A program made the position numbers and the translations under genes. A stretch of 64,000 nt of DNA from Pseudoalteromonas sp. XMcav2-N. Its GTDB lineage: Bacteria; Pseudomonadota; Gammaproteobacteria; Enterobacterales; Alteromonadaceae. Each line of letters opens with the position of its first letter. Position 1 is the stretch's first letter. The DNA is taken from NCBI RefSeq assembly GCF_024124545.1, contig NZ_JAMXSF010000019.1, positions 62,001 through 126,000 of the forward strand, in the 5' to 3' direction. Positions 18,243-26,725 of this stretch are shown one piece after another. The notes beneath the pieces were generated by a model, which worked only from the letters and a program-made list of their open reading frames with translations, was not told the DNA's origin and did not search any database.

Positions 18243-18917
18243 ATGAAAGTATGGTCAGTGGCAGGGTGCCTATTTTTGAGCGCCTGTAGCAGTCAGCCTG
18301 TGGTACATGTGTTTCACTCCTCTTTGGACGACACAAAACAACATCAGCTGGTGAGCCAGCTGGAACAGGCCAATATAAACTATGTGTTGAATGACCTTGC
18401 TGTGCCTGCACAGTACAACAGTGACAGTGATACTGTCCGCCTGAATCGTTTTCCCGCGGATCAAAATGATGTGCTGATCTCGCAGCTGTCTGAGGTGGTA
18501 CAAGCGTTAGGGTATAGCGGGCTCAATGTGCAGGAGTTTAACGGCGAATATCATCGTTTCAGTGAAGGAAATTACGGCCTGTACTTTCCCGGTGAGCTGG
18601 CGCAAGTGGCTCTGCCTGAAGTGGTGTTTTCACACAATTGCGCGTTGGATGCATTTCAGGTTGAGCTAAAGACAACTGGAGACTGGTTGCTTACGGGCAC
18701 AATGACGCAAGGGAAGTGGCTCTACAATGATCCGTATCTAACTCTGATTTGGGATAGCGGTCAGGGGACCATGCAGCAAGCCTATCAAGTTATTTCACAC
18801 ACAGTGCAGACGCGATTCGGAGAGAAACCCGCTGCCACTTACCAGGTAATGGGCCATCGCAGTTATGCCTCCATCCCAATCTTTAACTGTGATTTGCAGG
18901 TGATCTATGCCGAGTAG
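18243..18917 (+). CDS. Putative lipoprotein
   Basis: A 224-residue protein with an N-terminal lipoprotein signal: a hydrophobic core followed by LSAC, giving a lipidated Cys at about residue 15. The residues after it (SSQP) carry no inner-membrane retention Asp, which suggests outer-membrane sorting. An AGGGA site precedes the ATG. The rest holds beta-rich segments and an NCALDAFQVEL/FNCDLQVIY pair that might form a disulfide. No family is recognised. A strong hairpin lies after the stop. Confidence 0.7.
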   Translation: MKVWSVAGCLFLSACSSQPVVHVFHSSLDDTKQHQLVSQLEQANINYVLNDLAVPAQYNSDSDTVRLNRFPADQNDVLISQLSEVVQALGYSGLNVQEFNGEYHRFSEGNYGLYFPGELAQVALPEVVFSHNCALDAFQVELKTTGDWLLTGTMTQGKWLYNDPYLTLIWDSGQGTMQQAYQVISHTVQTRFGEKPAATYQVMGHRSYASIPIFNCDLQVIYAE

Positions 18918-18923
18918 CTCGGG

Positions 18924-18956
18924 AGCAACGGTTAACTGACAGCGCTAACCGTTGCT
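18924..18956. terminator. Hairpin between convergent genes
   Basis: An 11-bp perfect stem, AGCAACGGTTA (18924-18934) with TAACCGTTGCT (18946-18956), and an 11-base loop sit between two convergent genes. Neither strand has a clear T-tract, so termination by this hairpin alone is uncertain. Confidence 0.5.
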
Positions 18957-18972
18957 GAACATGGCGTCTCGC

Positions 18973-19635
18973 TTACGGTTGGTTGGTGTTATTCATACTG
19001 GCAATAAAGGCGTTTGAGTCTTCAATCGAGCGATTCATATCGCTGATCAGCGACTGAATATCCCGCTTCAAACCACTGAATTCGCCTTTGATGGCGGCAA
19101 TCGCTTGTGCGTTAAGGTTGTGCTTTAAGTACAACACGTTATCTTTGAGTGAATCCAGAACGGGTTGCATTTTGGCTTCGCTGGCGCGCATCGAACGTAG
19201 CAGCTTGTCAAATTGACGTTGCGTCTGACGGAGCTTTTGCTCGCTCTGGCGTTTCAGGCTGGCACTCGAGTATTGAGCCAGTTCATCCTGCCATTCAGAG
19301 AATAAGGCTTCTGCAACATCTTCTACTTTGTCTATGTTTGTACGTACGTCCTGCGCAGCGGCTTCACTGGAGAGATAATCATCATTGAGTTGTTGATACA
19401 CACTTTGTAATTCGCCACCATCAAAGTTGATCAAGGTGGTCAGGCGTTCCAGGGCAGACTGAAACTCTTGTTGTGTTGCCTGTTGTGCTTCTTTAGTATT
19501 TTCTACACGGTCCACTAAGATCTCACGCTTATGCACCCCCACTTTTTCCCAGGCTGCGTAGTACGCGCTTTGACAGGCGCTGAGCAGGCTCAGGCTTAAG
19601 ATTATGAGGCTCGTTTTTATTACAGAATTGTTCAT
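18973..19635 (-). CDS. DUF2959 family coiled-coil lipoprotein
   Basis: A 220-residue protein with a lipoprotein signal (LLSAC, Cys about residue 21) followed by YYAAWEKVGVHKREILVDRVE, the characteristic start of DUF2959. Most of the remainder is long amphipathic helix rich in Gln, Glu and Leu, suggesting an elongated coiled-coil bundle in the periplasm. Its biochemical role is unknown. It is transcribed toward the putative lipoprotein gene and away from the YihY gene. Confidence 0.85.
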   Translation of the reverse strand: MNNSVIKTSLIILSLSLLSACQSAYYAAWEKVGVHKREILVDRVENTKEAQQATQQEFQSALERLTTLINFDGGELQSVYQQLNDDYLSSEAAAQDVRTNIDKVEDVAEALFSEWQDELAQYSSASLKRQSEQKLRQTQRQFDKLLRSMRASEAKMQPVLDSLKDNVLYLKHNLNAQAIAAIKGEFSGLKRDIQSLISDMNRSIEDSNAFIASMNNTNQP

Positions 19636-19743
19636 CGGCTTTCCTAATGCAGTTGATACATAACGGCTTATACTTAAATCTGACCCTATGAATTATGACT
19701 GGGATTGGTAAGATGTGCAAAACTCACTCTGTAAACCTGTGTA

Positions 19744-20628
19744 ATGATGAATGAATTATGGCGCTTGCGGTTGCAGCGTCTGAACCTGCAAGGTCGTGCA
19801 ATGGTCAGACGTCAGCCCGACTGGTGGCAGCGTTTTTTTAGACGCTGTCAGGAAGATCAACTGACGATCAACGCCGGTTATCTGGCGTATGTGACCTTGC
19901 TGTCACTCATCCCGCTGGTGGCAGTTGGGGTGGCGATTTTCAGTGCATTTCCTGGTTTTCAGGATGCCCGAGATGCCATTGAAAACTTTATTTTTAATAA
20001 CTTTGTGCCTACCTCAACAGACACCATTAAATCCCATATCAGTGCTTTTACTGGCAATGCTAACGAGATGACCGCTGTGGGGATTGGCTTTTTGACGGCG
20101 GTTGCCCTGTTATTGATCCGCAATGTGGATGCCGCATTGAATCGCATCTGGCGAGTCGAAAAGTCACGACCAATGATGATTTCCTTTGCCATTTACTGGA
20201 TGGTCCTGACCTTGGGTCCCGTGTTATTGGGGGCCAGCATTGGCGTAACATCTTACATTGTGTCACTGGTCTCGTTTGCCGATCAGGGGATCCCAGGCTT
20301 TAGTGGCTTTTTGCTGAAGCTTTTGCCCTATGTTATTTCCATGGCAGGCTTTTTTATGCTCTATACTTTAGTACCAAATACACGCGTGTCTTATCAGGCA
20401 GCGATACCAGGGGCATTTTTTGCGGCTTTGCTATTTGAACTGACCAAAAAAGGCTTTGCTCTGTATATCAGCCATTTTCCCTCATATGAGGTGATCTATG
20501 GTGCGCTGGCCACAGTGCCAATTCTGTTCGTCTGGGTTTATCTCTCCTGGATGGTGGTGCTGCTGGGTGCTGAATTTACTGCCTGTTTGTCCGAAAAGGA
20601 GTGCGAGGAACAAGACACACCACAATAA
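19744..20628 (+). CDS. YihY/BrkB-family inner-membrane protein
   Basis: A 294-residue protein with about six membrane helices. The family signature is present: the N-terminal DQLTINAGYLAYVTLLSLIPLVAV and the later FVWVYLSWMVVLLGAEFTACL. This family was once called RNase BN or BrkB, but its activity is not established. The ribosome-binding site is weak; ATG 19744 and 19747 are both possible. The downstream aminopeptidase gene starts 11 bases after the stop, suggesting co-transcription, and dtd follows. Confidence 0.9.
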   Translation: MMNELWRLRLQRLNLQGRAMVRRQPDWWQRFFRRCQEDQLTINAGYLAYVTLLSLIPLVAVGVAIFSAFPGFQDARDAIENFIFNNFVPTSTDTIKSHISAFTGNANEMTAVGIGFLTAVALLLIRNVDAALNRIWRVEKSRPMMISFAIYWMVLTLGPVLLGASIGVTSYIVSLVSFADQGIPGFSGFLLKLLPYVISMAGFFMLYTLVPNTRVSYQAAIPGAFFAALLFELTKKGFALYISHFPSYEVIYGALATVPILFVWVYLSWMVVLLGAEFTACLSEKECEEQDTPQ

Positions 20629-20639
20629 AGAGGTGTGCA

Positions 20640-21581
20640 ATGACTCAATTGTATCGGCTGGAATCGCCACGACGCAGTTTTCATATGGCGGTGTCTCATG
20701 GACACCAAATACAGGTAGAAGAGTTTGGTCTGGAGACCGGGTTGCCTGTGATTATTTGTCATGGTGGCCCGGGCAGCGGTTTATGTCGTCAGTCTGCCAG
20801 TTATTTTAATCCACAGCGCTATCGTATTATTTTGTTTAGTCAGCGCGGTTGTGGCCAGTCTTCCCCCCAGCAACTTACACACAACACCACCGAACATCTG
20901 CTCCAGGATATAGACAGTCTGCTGTCGTACTTAGATATCAGTCAGTGCGTACTGGCGGGGGGATCCTGGGGCGCCACGTTAGCCCTCTTGTTTGCGCAGC
21001 GCTATCCGCAGCGAGTGCAGGGATTAGTGCTATGGGCGACCTTTCTGGGGTGCCAAAGTGATTTGCAGTGGCTCTATGGGATCAGCGGTGCCGGGGCACA
21101 GTTCTATCCAGAGCGTTATCAGGTTTTCAGTCAGGGACTAGGGGATTACAAAGCGGTATTGTCCCGTTATACCCAGCTATTGCATTGTGATGATGAAGTG
21201 GCGGTGCGCCGCGCTGCGCAGCAGTGGCATGACTGGGATCGTCAGCTTAGCGTTGGCAGCCAGGCGCAACGTTATCAGCTGGATCATGAACAGGCTGTGG
21301 TCCAGCAAGCCCGGATTATGGTGCATTACTTTCATACCCGCTGTTTTATTGAGGAACAACAGATATTCCATCAGGCCGATAAAATAGCAAGTTTGCCTGT
21401 GTGGATGATCCATAGCCGCCATGACTATGTCTGTCGTTTTGCGATGGCTCAGGCTCTGGCAGAGCAGCTTAATGCGCGTTTGCTGATCCTCGAAGAAGTT
21501 GGGCACTGCGCCACAAATGCAGTATATTCCGAAGCCATACGGCGTGCCGCCGATCTGCTGTTATGTAAGCTGGCACATTAG
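20640..21581 (+). CDS. pip: Proline iminopeptidase-like alpha/beta hydrolase (S33)
   Basis: About 314 residues from ATG 20640, set by AAAGAGG. The frame is open from 20601, but that part overlaps the YihY gene. Diagnostic motifs: HGGPGSG (oxyanion hole), GGSWGATLAL (Ser nucleophile), HSRHDYVC (Asp) and EVGHCATN (His). Prolyl aminopeptidases remove N-terminal proline from peptides; there is no signal peptide, so it acts in the cytoplasm. It lies in a probable yihY-like / pip / dtd transcription unit. Confidence 0.88.
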   Translation: MTQLYRLESPRRSFHMAVSHGHQIQVEEFGLETGLPVIICHGGPGSGLCRQSASYFNPQRYRIILFSQRGCGQSSPQQLTHNTTEHLLQDIDSLLSYLDISQCVLAGGSWGATLALLFAQRYPQRVQGLVLWATFLGCQSDLQWLYGISGAGAQFYPERYQVFSQGLGDYKAVLSRYTQLLHCDDEVAVRRAAQQWHDWDRQLSVGSQAQRYQLDHEQAVVQQARIMVHYFHTRCFIEEQQIFHQADKIASLPVWMIHSRHDYVCRFAMAQALAEQLNARLLILEEVGHCATNAVYSEAIRRAADLLLCKLAH

Positions 21582-21625
21582 CGGCATCGTGGATATTAAT
21601 GACGTGATGATTTTTAGAGGTAAGC

Positions 21626-22063
21626 GTGCAGGGATTAATTCAGAGGGTCAGTCAGGCCAATGTGGTCGTTGAGGGCGAGTGTGTTGGTCAAATTGGTCAG
21701 GGGATCCTGGTATTGCTCGGGGTGGAGAAGGCTGACGACCAAAAAAGTGCAGACAACTTGTTACACAAGATTAGTAACTATCGTATTTTTACAGATGCTC
21801 AGGGAAAAATGAATTTGAGCCTGAGAGACATCGGAGGTGAGCTGCTGGTGGTGTCTCAGTTCACTTTAGCGGCGGATACCAAAAAAGGCATGCGCCCGAG
21901 CTTTTCTTCTGCTGCCACACCGGCACAAGCCGAAGCACTGTACGAGTATTTTGTAGCAAAGGCGAAGGAATCGGGGTTACGGGTGGCCACTGGGCGGTTT
22001 GCTGCCGATATGCAGGTGACCCTGTGCAATGACGGTCCGGTCACGTTTAATTTGTCGGTCTGA
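21626..22063 (+). CDS. dtd: D-aminoacyl-tRNA deacylase
   Basis: A 145-residue protein, the standard Dtd length, starting at GTG 21626 after AGAGG. It carries the family signature SQFTLAADTKKGMRPSFSSAA and a C-terminal VTFNLSV following the NDGPV turn. Dtd hydrolyses D-amino acids and glycine mischarged on tRNA, acting as a proofreading enzyme. It follows yihY-like and pip on the same strand, an arrangement I recall from other Alteromonadales. Confidence 0.96.
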   Translation: MQGLIQRVSQANVVVEGECVGQIGQGILVLLGVEKADDQKSADNLLHKISNYRIFTDAQGKMNLSLRDIGGELLVVSQFTLAADTKKGMRPSFSSAATPAQAEALYEYFVAKAKESGLRVATGRFAADMQVTLCNDGPVTFNLSV

Positions 22064-22072
22064 CGAGTAGGG

Positions 22073-22762
22073 CTAACGGGTTAAGGAAATAATGTGATTG
22101 GCGTAATCAGGCACCTTGTGTACGAAGGGTTTTTTGCCAAAGTTGGTAATAAGCAGGTGCTCCAGCTGTTTTAGTTGCGAATCATGTTCTGCAAGAAAAT
22201 TAATATATAAACGGCCGCCTTCATTGAGGGTGGCACGAATTTGTGTGTAAAACTTGTGTTCGTACAAAAATCGGGGGGCATCGAGCTGACTGAACAAATC
22301 CAGGATGATCCAGTCATAATGGCCATTATTCTCGAGCGCCTGATACGCATCGCTACAACTAACATTTGAGATAGGATCGCCACCAAAATAACGTTTATAA
22401 CAGTGAATAATATCAGGGTTGTTATCGATAGAGGTGATCTGACAGTCCGGATAGCTGATATGCAGATAATCCCGGATAGCTCCTGCGCCGAGACCCAGTT
22501 CCAGTACTTTGCCAGGAGCGGGGCACTTTTTCCACAGCGCGGCTAACACCTGTAAATGTGGAAAAAGCAGTTTCTCCGGATGATTGAGCTCAATCACGGA
22601 TTGCAGCGTGTCGTTAATCAGTAACCAGCGTAAGGTTTTTTCCTGGCGTACCTGTATGCTGATTTTGCCATGTTTATGCCAATACAACAGATGCCCGAGC
22701 TGATGGCTCTGGTGTACAAACTCGTTACTGATAGTGCCGGGTTCGGTAATAAAATCTTGCAT
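22073..22762 (-). CDS. Spermidine synthase-like SAM-dependent methyltransferase
   Basis: The ATG at 22762 (MQDFITEPG) gives 229 residues. The frame is open to a TTG at 22897, but the extra residues look like translated intergenic DNA and no start has a good ribosome-binding site. The nucleotide-binding motif is VLELGLGAGAIRDYLH, followed by ITSIDNN and the DWIILDLFS acidic strand, as in spermidine synthase-fold proteins. The polyamine-binding residues are not clearly present, so it may be an uncharacterised methyltransferase. It converges with dtd, 10 bases apart. Confidence 0.75.
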   Translation of the reverse strand: MQDFITEPGTISNEFVHQSHQLGHLLYWHKHGKISIQVRQEKTLRWLLINDTLQSVIELNHPEKLLFPHLQVLAALWKKCPAPGKVLELGLGAGAIRDYLHISYPDCQITSIDNNPDIIHCYKRYFGGDPISNVSCSDAYQALENNGHYDWIILDLFSQLDAPRFLYEHKFYTQIRATLNEGGRLYINFLAEHDSQLKQLEHLLITNFGKKPFVHKVPDYANHIISLTR

Positions 22763-22977
22763 AGTTACATCAGCATAGCTTGGCCTCACAGTTCTGCCAC
22801 CGCGTTGCGTTGAATTTACATGACAAAATGGCCAAATCTGGCCGATCATTCCCTGTTGCACACTTTTCTTGTAAGGTAAGGTCCATAAATTAGACAAAAG
22901 TTCCCCGTTAAAGAGTGGGATCAGATTGCACAGGCCGGGCGTATCGCCTCGGCGACAGGAAAAGCACAGGAGTCACC

Positions 22978-23871
22978 ATGTTTCAAGTAACAGCGCCACA
23001 GAGCAGTGAAGATTGGCAAGCGTATTATCAACTACGATGGCAGGTTTTACGGGCCCCCTGGGAGCAGCCCAGAGGCAGCGAGCAGGATGATCTTGAGCAG
23101 GAGGCCGAACATCGTTATATCAAAAATAACGAAGGTCAGGTGCTTGGTGTGGCACGTCTGCATTTCAATAATCAACAGCAGGCACAAGTCCGTTATATGG
23201 CGGTTGATGAGGCACATCGTGGCCATCATCTGGGCAGTCGGCTGTTGCATGAGCTGGAAAAAATAGCCTGGACGCAACAAGCCGAAGAGCTGGTGTTGTT
23301 TGCCAGAGAACGAGCACTGGCATTCTATGAACGCCATGGTTACCAGATGATTGAAAAAGCCCATCTGTCTTATGGCGATGTGCAGCACTGGAAAATGGTT
23401 AAACAACGTCCATCTGAGCCTGGCTGGTTTCGTCACCCGCAGTGGACTCAGGTGTTACAGGATACCTGGCGCGAGTCGATCCCTATCAGCGATGCGATGG
23501 GGATTAAGGTAGAAAGTTACACCGACTGGCAGTTTTCAACTCGCGCAGACCTGAAAGCTAACCTGAATTTGCACAATTCGATGTTTGCAGGCTCGGTCTA
23601 CAGTATGGCGACATTAACCGGGTGGGGTGCTACCTATCTGGCACTCAAAGAGCAGGCCCTGGAAGGGAATATTGTCCTGGCCGACGCCAATATTCAGTAT
23701 CTTAAACCGCTGACCACCGCGCCCAGTGCAACGGTCACGCTGGCCGAGTGCAGTGGCGAGCTGAGTGCACTCAACAATGAGGGCAAAGCGAAATACCGGG
23801 TGCCGGTAAATGTCTATGATGGTGATGTGCTGGTGGCGAAATTTGAAGGCTTGTTTGTCGTTATCAAATAA
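22978..23871 (+). CDS. GNAT acetyltransferase-thioesterase fusion, YiiD-like
   Basis: About 297 residues from ATG 22978, with CAGGAG upstream. The N-terminal half (about 1-145) is a GNAT domain with the acetyl-CoA loop EAHRGHHLGSRLL. The C-terminal half (about 155-297) is the YiiD_C hotdog domain, with the NLHNSMFAGSVYSMATLTGWG core helix. E. coli YiiD has the same architecture and, as I recall, has been linked to malonyl-ACP decarboxylation that primes fatty acid synthesis. That role is plausible here but rests on domain order alone. It stands alone. Confidence 0.85.
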   Translation: MFQVTAPQSSEDWQAYYQLRWQVLRAPWEQPRGSEQDDLEQEAEHRYIKNNEGQVLGVARLHFNNQQQAQVRYMAVDEAHRGHHLGSRLLHELEKIAWTQQAEELVLFARERALAFYERHGYQMIEKAHLSYGDVQHWKMVKQRPSEPGWFRHPQWTQVLQDTWRESIPISDAMGIKVESYTDWQFSTRADLKANLNLHNSMFAGSVYSMATLTGWGATYLALKEQALEGNIVLADANIQYLKPLTTAPSATVTLAECSGELSALNNEGKAKYRVPVNVYDGDVLVAKFEGLFVVIK

Positions 23872-23879
23872 ATGCTTGT

Positions 23880-23901
23880 ACGGCCTGCTGTCGCAGGCCG
23901 T
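23880..23901. terminator. Hairpin between convergent genes
   Basis: A 9-bp perfect stem, ACGGCCTGC (23880-23888) with GCAGGCCGT (23893-23901), has a 4-base loop. It lies between the YiiD-like gene and pldA, which converge. No T-run on either side; possibly a bidirectional terminator. Confidence 0.5.
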
Positions 23902-23911
23902 GACAGTGACG

Positions 23912-24934
23912 TTAAAGTAGATCAGTGACCGCAATACCCAGGCCCAGACGCTGAATATGGGCATTGTAGTCAATCAAACTCTCGCCATAGCCGTTAAAAT
24001 ACTGCACATATCCGCGCACCCGAGAGGAGCCCAGCAGTGGGAATGACCAGTCAAGTTGTATGGCACCATGGTTATCACTGTTGAAGTTGTTACGGGTCAT
24101 AAAACCAAATTCATGGTCGCCGTAGCGATAGGCGCCACTGAGCTCAAAGTAACCCATGTACTTGTGAATGTCCGGGTTGTCATCGCCTTTGGCAACCAGA
24201 GGCTCAGGTTTATCATCTTCTGGCAGGCGATACCAGGGCTTAAAACTAAACACAAAGCCTTCATATTCCCAGATAAAATTGGCATAGATGCGGTTCCAGG
24301 AGCGTGAATTCGGCTGACTGCGGCCATTTGACTGATGCGAGGCACCCAGAATAATGGCCATTTCGTCGCCCCACAGAACGTTTTCATCATCCAGGAAGTT
24401 GACCCAGAAGATTTCAGGCTCGTAATTGGTTTCACGAAACGGGGAGGAAATGTCTTTGTTATAAAGCTGCCAGTAAGATTGCAGTGTTACGCCGACATAC
24501 ACTGCCTGGTCTTTGTCCTTAAAGTGTCGATACAGGGGCACTTTCATCGAGATCTGGTATTTGACCTCCATATGATCGAGTGGCTCACCTTCTTCTTCCT
24601 GAATGGCTTTCAGACCATCAAAGGGCCTGGAATTTGGGTTTTTGACATAGGTAACCGGCAAGATATAGTTGCGATTGTGCGGTGTCAGCACATTGCGGTT
24701 GTTCTCTGTGACCATCTCGCGCGCCATGCGGCGATCCAATTTACTGAGGCTCGTTTTTTGTAGTTGCTGGCAGTAAGTTTTGAGCTCGGCAACGGTTTGT
24801 TGTTGATCACCGGCGATGATTTCGTTCAGTACACATTGTTTTATTATCTCCAGGTCATCCTGGTCCTGCGGTTCACTGGCCTGTAGCGGCGCGGACGCCA
24901 GAAAAGACAAGAAAGCGAGCATCCTGAGTTTCAT
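23912..24934 (-). CDS. pldA: Outer-membrane phospholipase A
   Basis: A 340-residue protein with a signal peptide (ends PLQAS) and a 12-stranded beta-barrel pattern of alternating hydrophobic residues. The catalytic motif is GASHQSNGRS (His and Ser), with the Asn in the following NRIYANF strand. The YNKDISSPFRETNYEPEIF stretch is also typical. PldA hydrolyses phospholipids in the outer leaflet when lipid asymmetry is lost. An extra helical segment with several cysteines (about residues 27-62) precedes the barrel. The gene is monocistronic. Confidence 0.93.
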   Translation of the reverse strand: MKLRMLAFLSFLASAPLQASEPQDQDDLEIIKQCVLNEIIAGDQQQTVAELKTYCQQLQKTSLSKLDRRMAREMVTENNRNVLTPHNRNYILPVTYVKNPNSRPFDGLKAIQEEEGEPLDHMEVKYQISMKVPLYRHFKDKDQAVYVGVTLQSYWQLYNKDISSPFRETNYEPEIFWVNFLDDENVLWGDEMAIILGASHQSNGRSQPNSRSWNRIYANFIWEYEGFVFSFKPWYRLPEDDKPEPLVAKGDDNPDIHKYMGYFELSGAYRYGDHEFGFMTRNNFNSDNHGAIQLDWSFPLLGSSRVRGYVQYFNGYGESLIDYNAHIQRLGLGIAVTDLL

Positions 24935-25041
24935 AGGTGATGAAGTCCTTAGTCAAAAGCAATTAACGTTCATTTTATCATGGTAGAGAAAACTAAGAAG
25001 GACAAAGTTTACCGTGAGTATTGTGTCAAGATATTGGGTGG

Positions 25042-25070
25042 TTGATTTTTATTCAACATGGCAGTACGTT
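25042..25070 (+). promoter_or_regulatory. Candidate promoter of the small peptide gene
   Basis: TTGATT (25042-25047) and TACGTT (25065-25070) are 17 bases apart, about 30 bases before the peptide start. The -35 is good and the -10 is imperfect. Confidence 0.4.
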
Positions 25071-25101
25071 AATTGAGCAAACTACATAAAAGGAAATGGA
25101 C

Positions 25102-25305
25102 ATGAAAATATCACTGAACAAAAAATGTATAAAACAACTGAGTAATAACCAGCAGCTTGGATTGGCTCAGACACCGAATATTGCTGGCGGAGCCTCTGGC
25201 TATCCAGCTTGTAACTCGTTTGGGTGCGATACTGCCGTTTTCCTGGGTTGTCCTACTGGCCGGGACTGCTACTCTGCTCGTAACGAAATCTGTATGCCGG
25301 ATTAA
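25102..25305 (+). CDS. RiPP-like precursor peptide with Gly-Gly leader and Cys-rich core
   Basis: A 67-residue peptide. The second of two in-frame ATGs (25102) is preferred because AGGA lies seven bases upstream; the first ATG (25096) is too close to it. The N-terminal 30 residues form a leader: basic (MKISLNKK), then a Gln/Leu segment with LAQTP, ending in an IAGG double-glycine motif. The core after GG is about 37 residues with five cysteines in the spacing C-x4-C-x7-C-x5-C-x7-C plus several Ser/Thr and Gly. This is the layout of bacteriocin or lanthipeptide-type precursors cleaved by C39 peptidase transporters. No modification or export gene is in this window, so it is an orphan. The stop codon overlaps the end of a MITE-like element. 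Confidence 0.65.
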   Translation: MKISLNKKCIKQLSNNQQLGLAQTPNIAGGASGYPACNSFGCDTAVFLGCPTGRDCYSARNEICMPD

Positions 25306-25480
25306 TACCAGTTTCACTTAGTACCTTGTTCAATTTGAAGGAGCAAATATGACGCTAACGGCGTTAAAAATTTCTCATTTAGAACCTTTACCTAAGGTAT
25401 GAGTTCGCAAATTTGTGCCTGGTTATCGACCCTATTTTCTCGCCTCAAAATAGAACACTTAATTGAGCAAATTGGTATAA
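25303..25480. mobile_element. MITE-like element with imperfect terminal inverted repeats
   Basis: A non-coding stretch of about 178 bp is bounded by TAATACCAGTTT at the left and AAATTGGTATAA at the right, which are inverted repeats of each other with one or two mismatches. An internal imperfect palindrome (ACGCTAACGGCGTTA) is present. The sequence type resembles a short repeat I recall from Pseudoalteromonas genomes; a genome search is needed to confirm copy number. A 17-codon reading frame starting near 25349 behind a GGAG is not considered a gene. Confidence 0.55.
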
Positions 25481-25509
25481 AAAGGCCGGCGGCAACGTGT
25501 GTTGCCGCC
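25477..25509 (-). terminator. Terminator of the dapA-dapD-lysA operon
   Basis: A 9-bp GC-rich stem, GGCGGCAAC (25488-25496) with GTTGCCGCC (25501-25509), and a 4-base loop. Read on the minus strand it is followed by GGCC and a TTTTT run (25483-25479). It abuts the end of the MITE-like element. Confidence 0.8.
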
Positions 25510-25610
25510 TCACCTTAGCAAGTGAGGGCTTGCTCACCTACTCTCACGCAATCGTTGTGTTGTTCTGTATGCCACGTAACCAGAGGTTCTGGCCAATTCG
25601 CATAAGCCCA

Positions 25611-26723
25611 CTATAGTTCGTAGTAGTTAGTGAAAAACTTATATAATTCAGTGCCCTGATTAACACTGGCCGAAGCGAAATGCAGTATCGCAATAGCATC
25701 TTGTGTCAATGTCAGGCTGTGCAGGGGCATTTCGGATAAGTATTGCTCCATACGCAAAATCCGCGCAATACACTCTCCTGCTTTAATGTGCCCACCAAGC
25801 TGCGCTTTGTACTCCACCATGCCGCCCATGGGGGCGTAATAAGTCAGGTAATCTTTGAGTGCACAGGCGTAACGTTTGATGTCTTTTGGTTGATGGCTGC
25901 CATCTGCTATCACTTCTCTGTGAGTCAGGTAACTGAGGATACTATTGGCATCATGAACGGCTTCATCGAGATCAATTTTTTCCTGAGAGCCCAGCTCAAC
26001 AGTAAATGCTTCTACGGGGACGGGCAGGTCACGACCTTGTTCTTTCAACGCATCACTCAGCTGCCACCAGGGACAGAAGCTGGCTTCATCCATTGCCCCA
26101 TCGAATTCATTGGGGATCAGCAGTACATGGGGAATATCAAAATAGCGTGCACTGTCTTTGGCATACCCAGGGCAATATAAGTGCTTTGCCGAAATGGGGC
26201 CTGTGTGCAGGTCCAGTACAATGTCCGCCTGATGGGCTAATTTTTGCAGTGTCAGTGCGATCCGCTTGCCTGTGTTTAGTGTATGTGCGGGTGCATCAAG
26301 TAAGGCATCGGTTGCTTTGCATAGTTGTTCACGAAAGGCCGCAATCAGCGTTGTATCAGGGGCCTGGCTGTGCTTTGCAAGACAGGTTTGCACCAGAGCA
26401 CTGTGATCATAGTACATGCGATTCCAGTTTACCCCGGTAATAGGGTCAAAACGCCCGAGCGTAAACTCACCGGATTTCTGGTTACAGCCAATCGGGTTGG
26501 CATAAGGTACCAGAGTAATGTCACCGGCCAGTGTCAGATGTTTCAGTTGCTCCAGCAGTGCATAGATCACGGCATTACCCTGCACCTCAGCGCCATGCAT
26601 ATTTGCCTGGATGTATACGTTTGGCCCTGTGCCATCGCCCTGCAGGCGGTAGACGGGAATGGTCAATGGCAGACCATTGGCAATTTCCCCAACCTGGATA
26701 TGTTGCTGTGTAATTGTGTTCAT
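25611..26723 (-). CDS. Succinylglutamate desuccinylase/aspartoacylase-family deacylase
   Basis: A 370-residue zinc deacylase of the M14-like AstE/AspA family. Zinc-site motifs ANMHGAEVQG (His43, Glu46) and LDLHTGP (His about 174) are present. The catalytic Glu is probably in FTVELGSQE. It starts two bases after the stop of the lysA-like gene and is last in an operon with dapA and dapD under a lysine riboswitch. The same reaction type, removing an N-succinyl group from an amino acid, is needed after DapD. It may therefore replace DapE in lysine synthesis; this is inference. A role in other N-acyl amino acid turnover is the alternative. Confidence 0.85.
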   Translation of the reverse strand: MNTITQQHIQVGEIANGLPLTIPVYRLQGDGTGPNVYIQANMHGAEVQGNAVIYALLEQLKHLTLAGDITLVPYANPIGCNQKSGEFTLGRFDPITGVNWNRMYYDHSALVQTCLAKHSQAPDTTLIAAFREQLCKATDALLDAPAHTLNTGKRIALTLQKLAHQADIVLDLHTGPISAKHLYCPGYAKDSARYFDIPHVLLIPNEFDGAMDEASFCPWWQLSDALKEQGRDLPVPVEAFTVELGSQEKIDLDEAVHDANSILSYLTHREVIADGSHQPKDIKRYACALKDYLTYYAPMGGMVEYKAQLGGHIKAGECIARILRMEQYLSEMPLHSLTLTQDAIAILHFASASVNQGTELYKFFTNYYEL

Positions 26724-26725
26724 GA

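Noticed and set aside
24335..24763. A 142-codon open frame on the plus strand inside pldA
   Set aside because: It is antisense to an intact pldA, shows no domain and has no translation signal.
25349..25402. Short reading frame behind GGAG inside the MITE-like element
   Set aside because: Only 17 codons, inside a repeat-like sequence; no evidence for a peptide.
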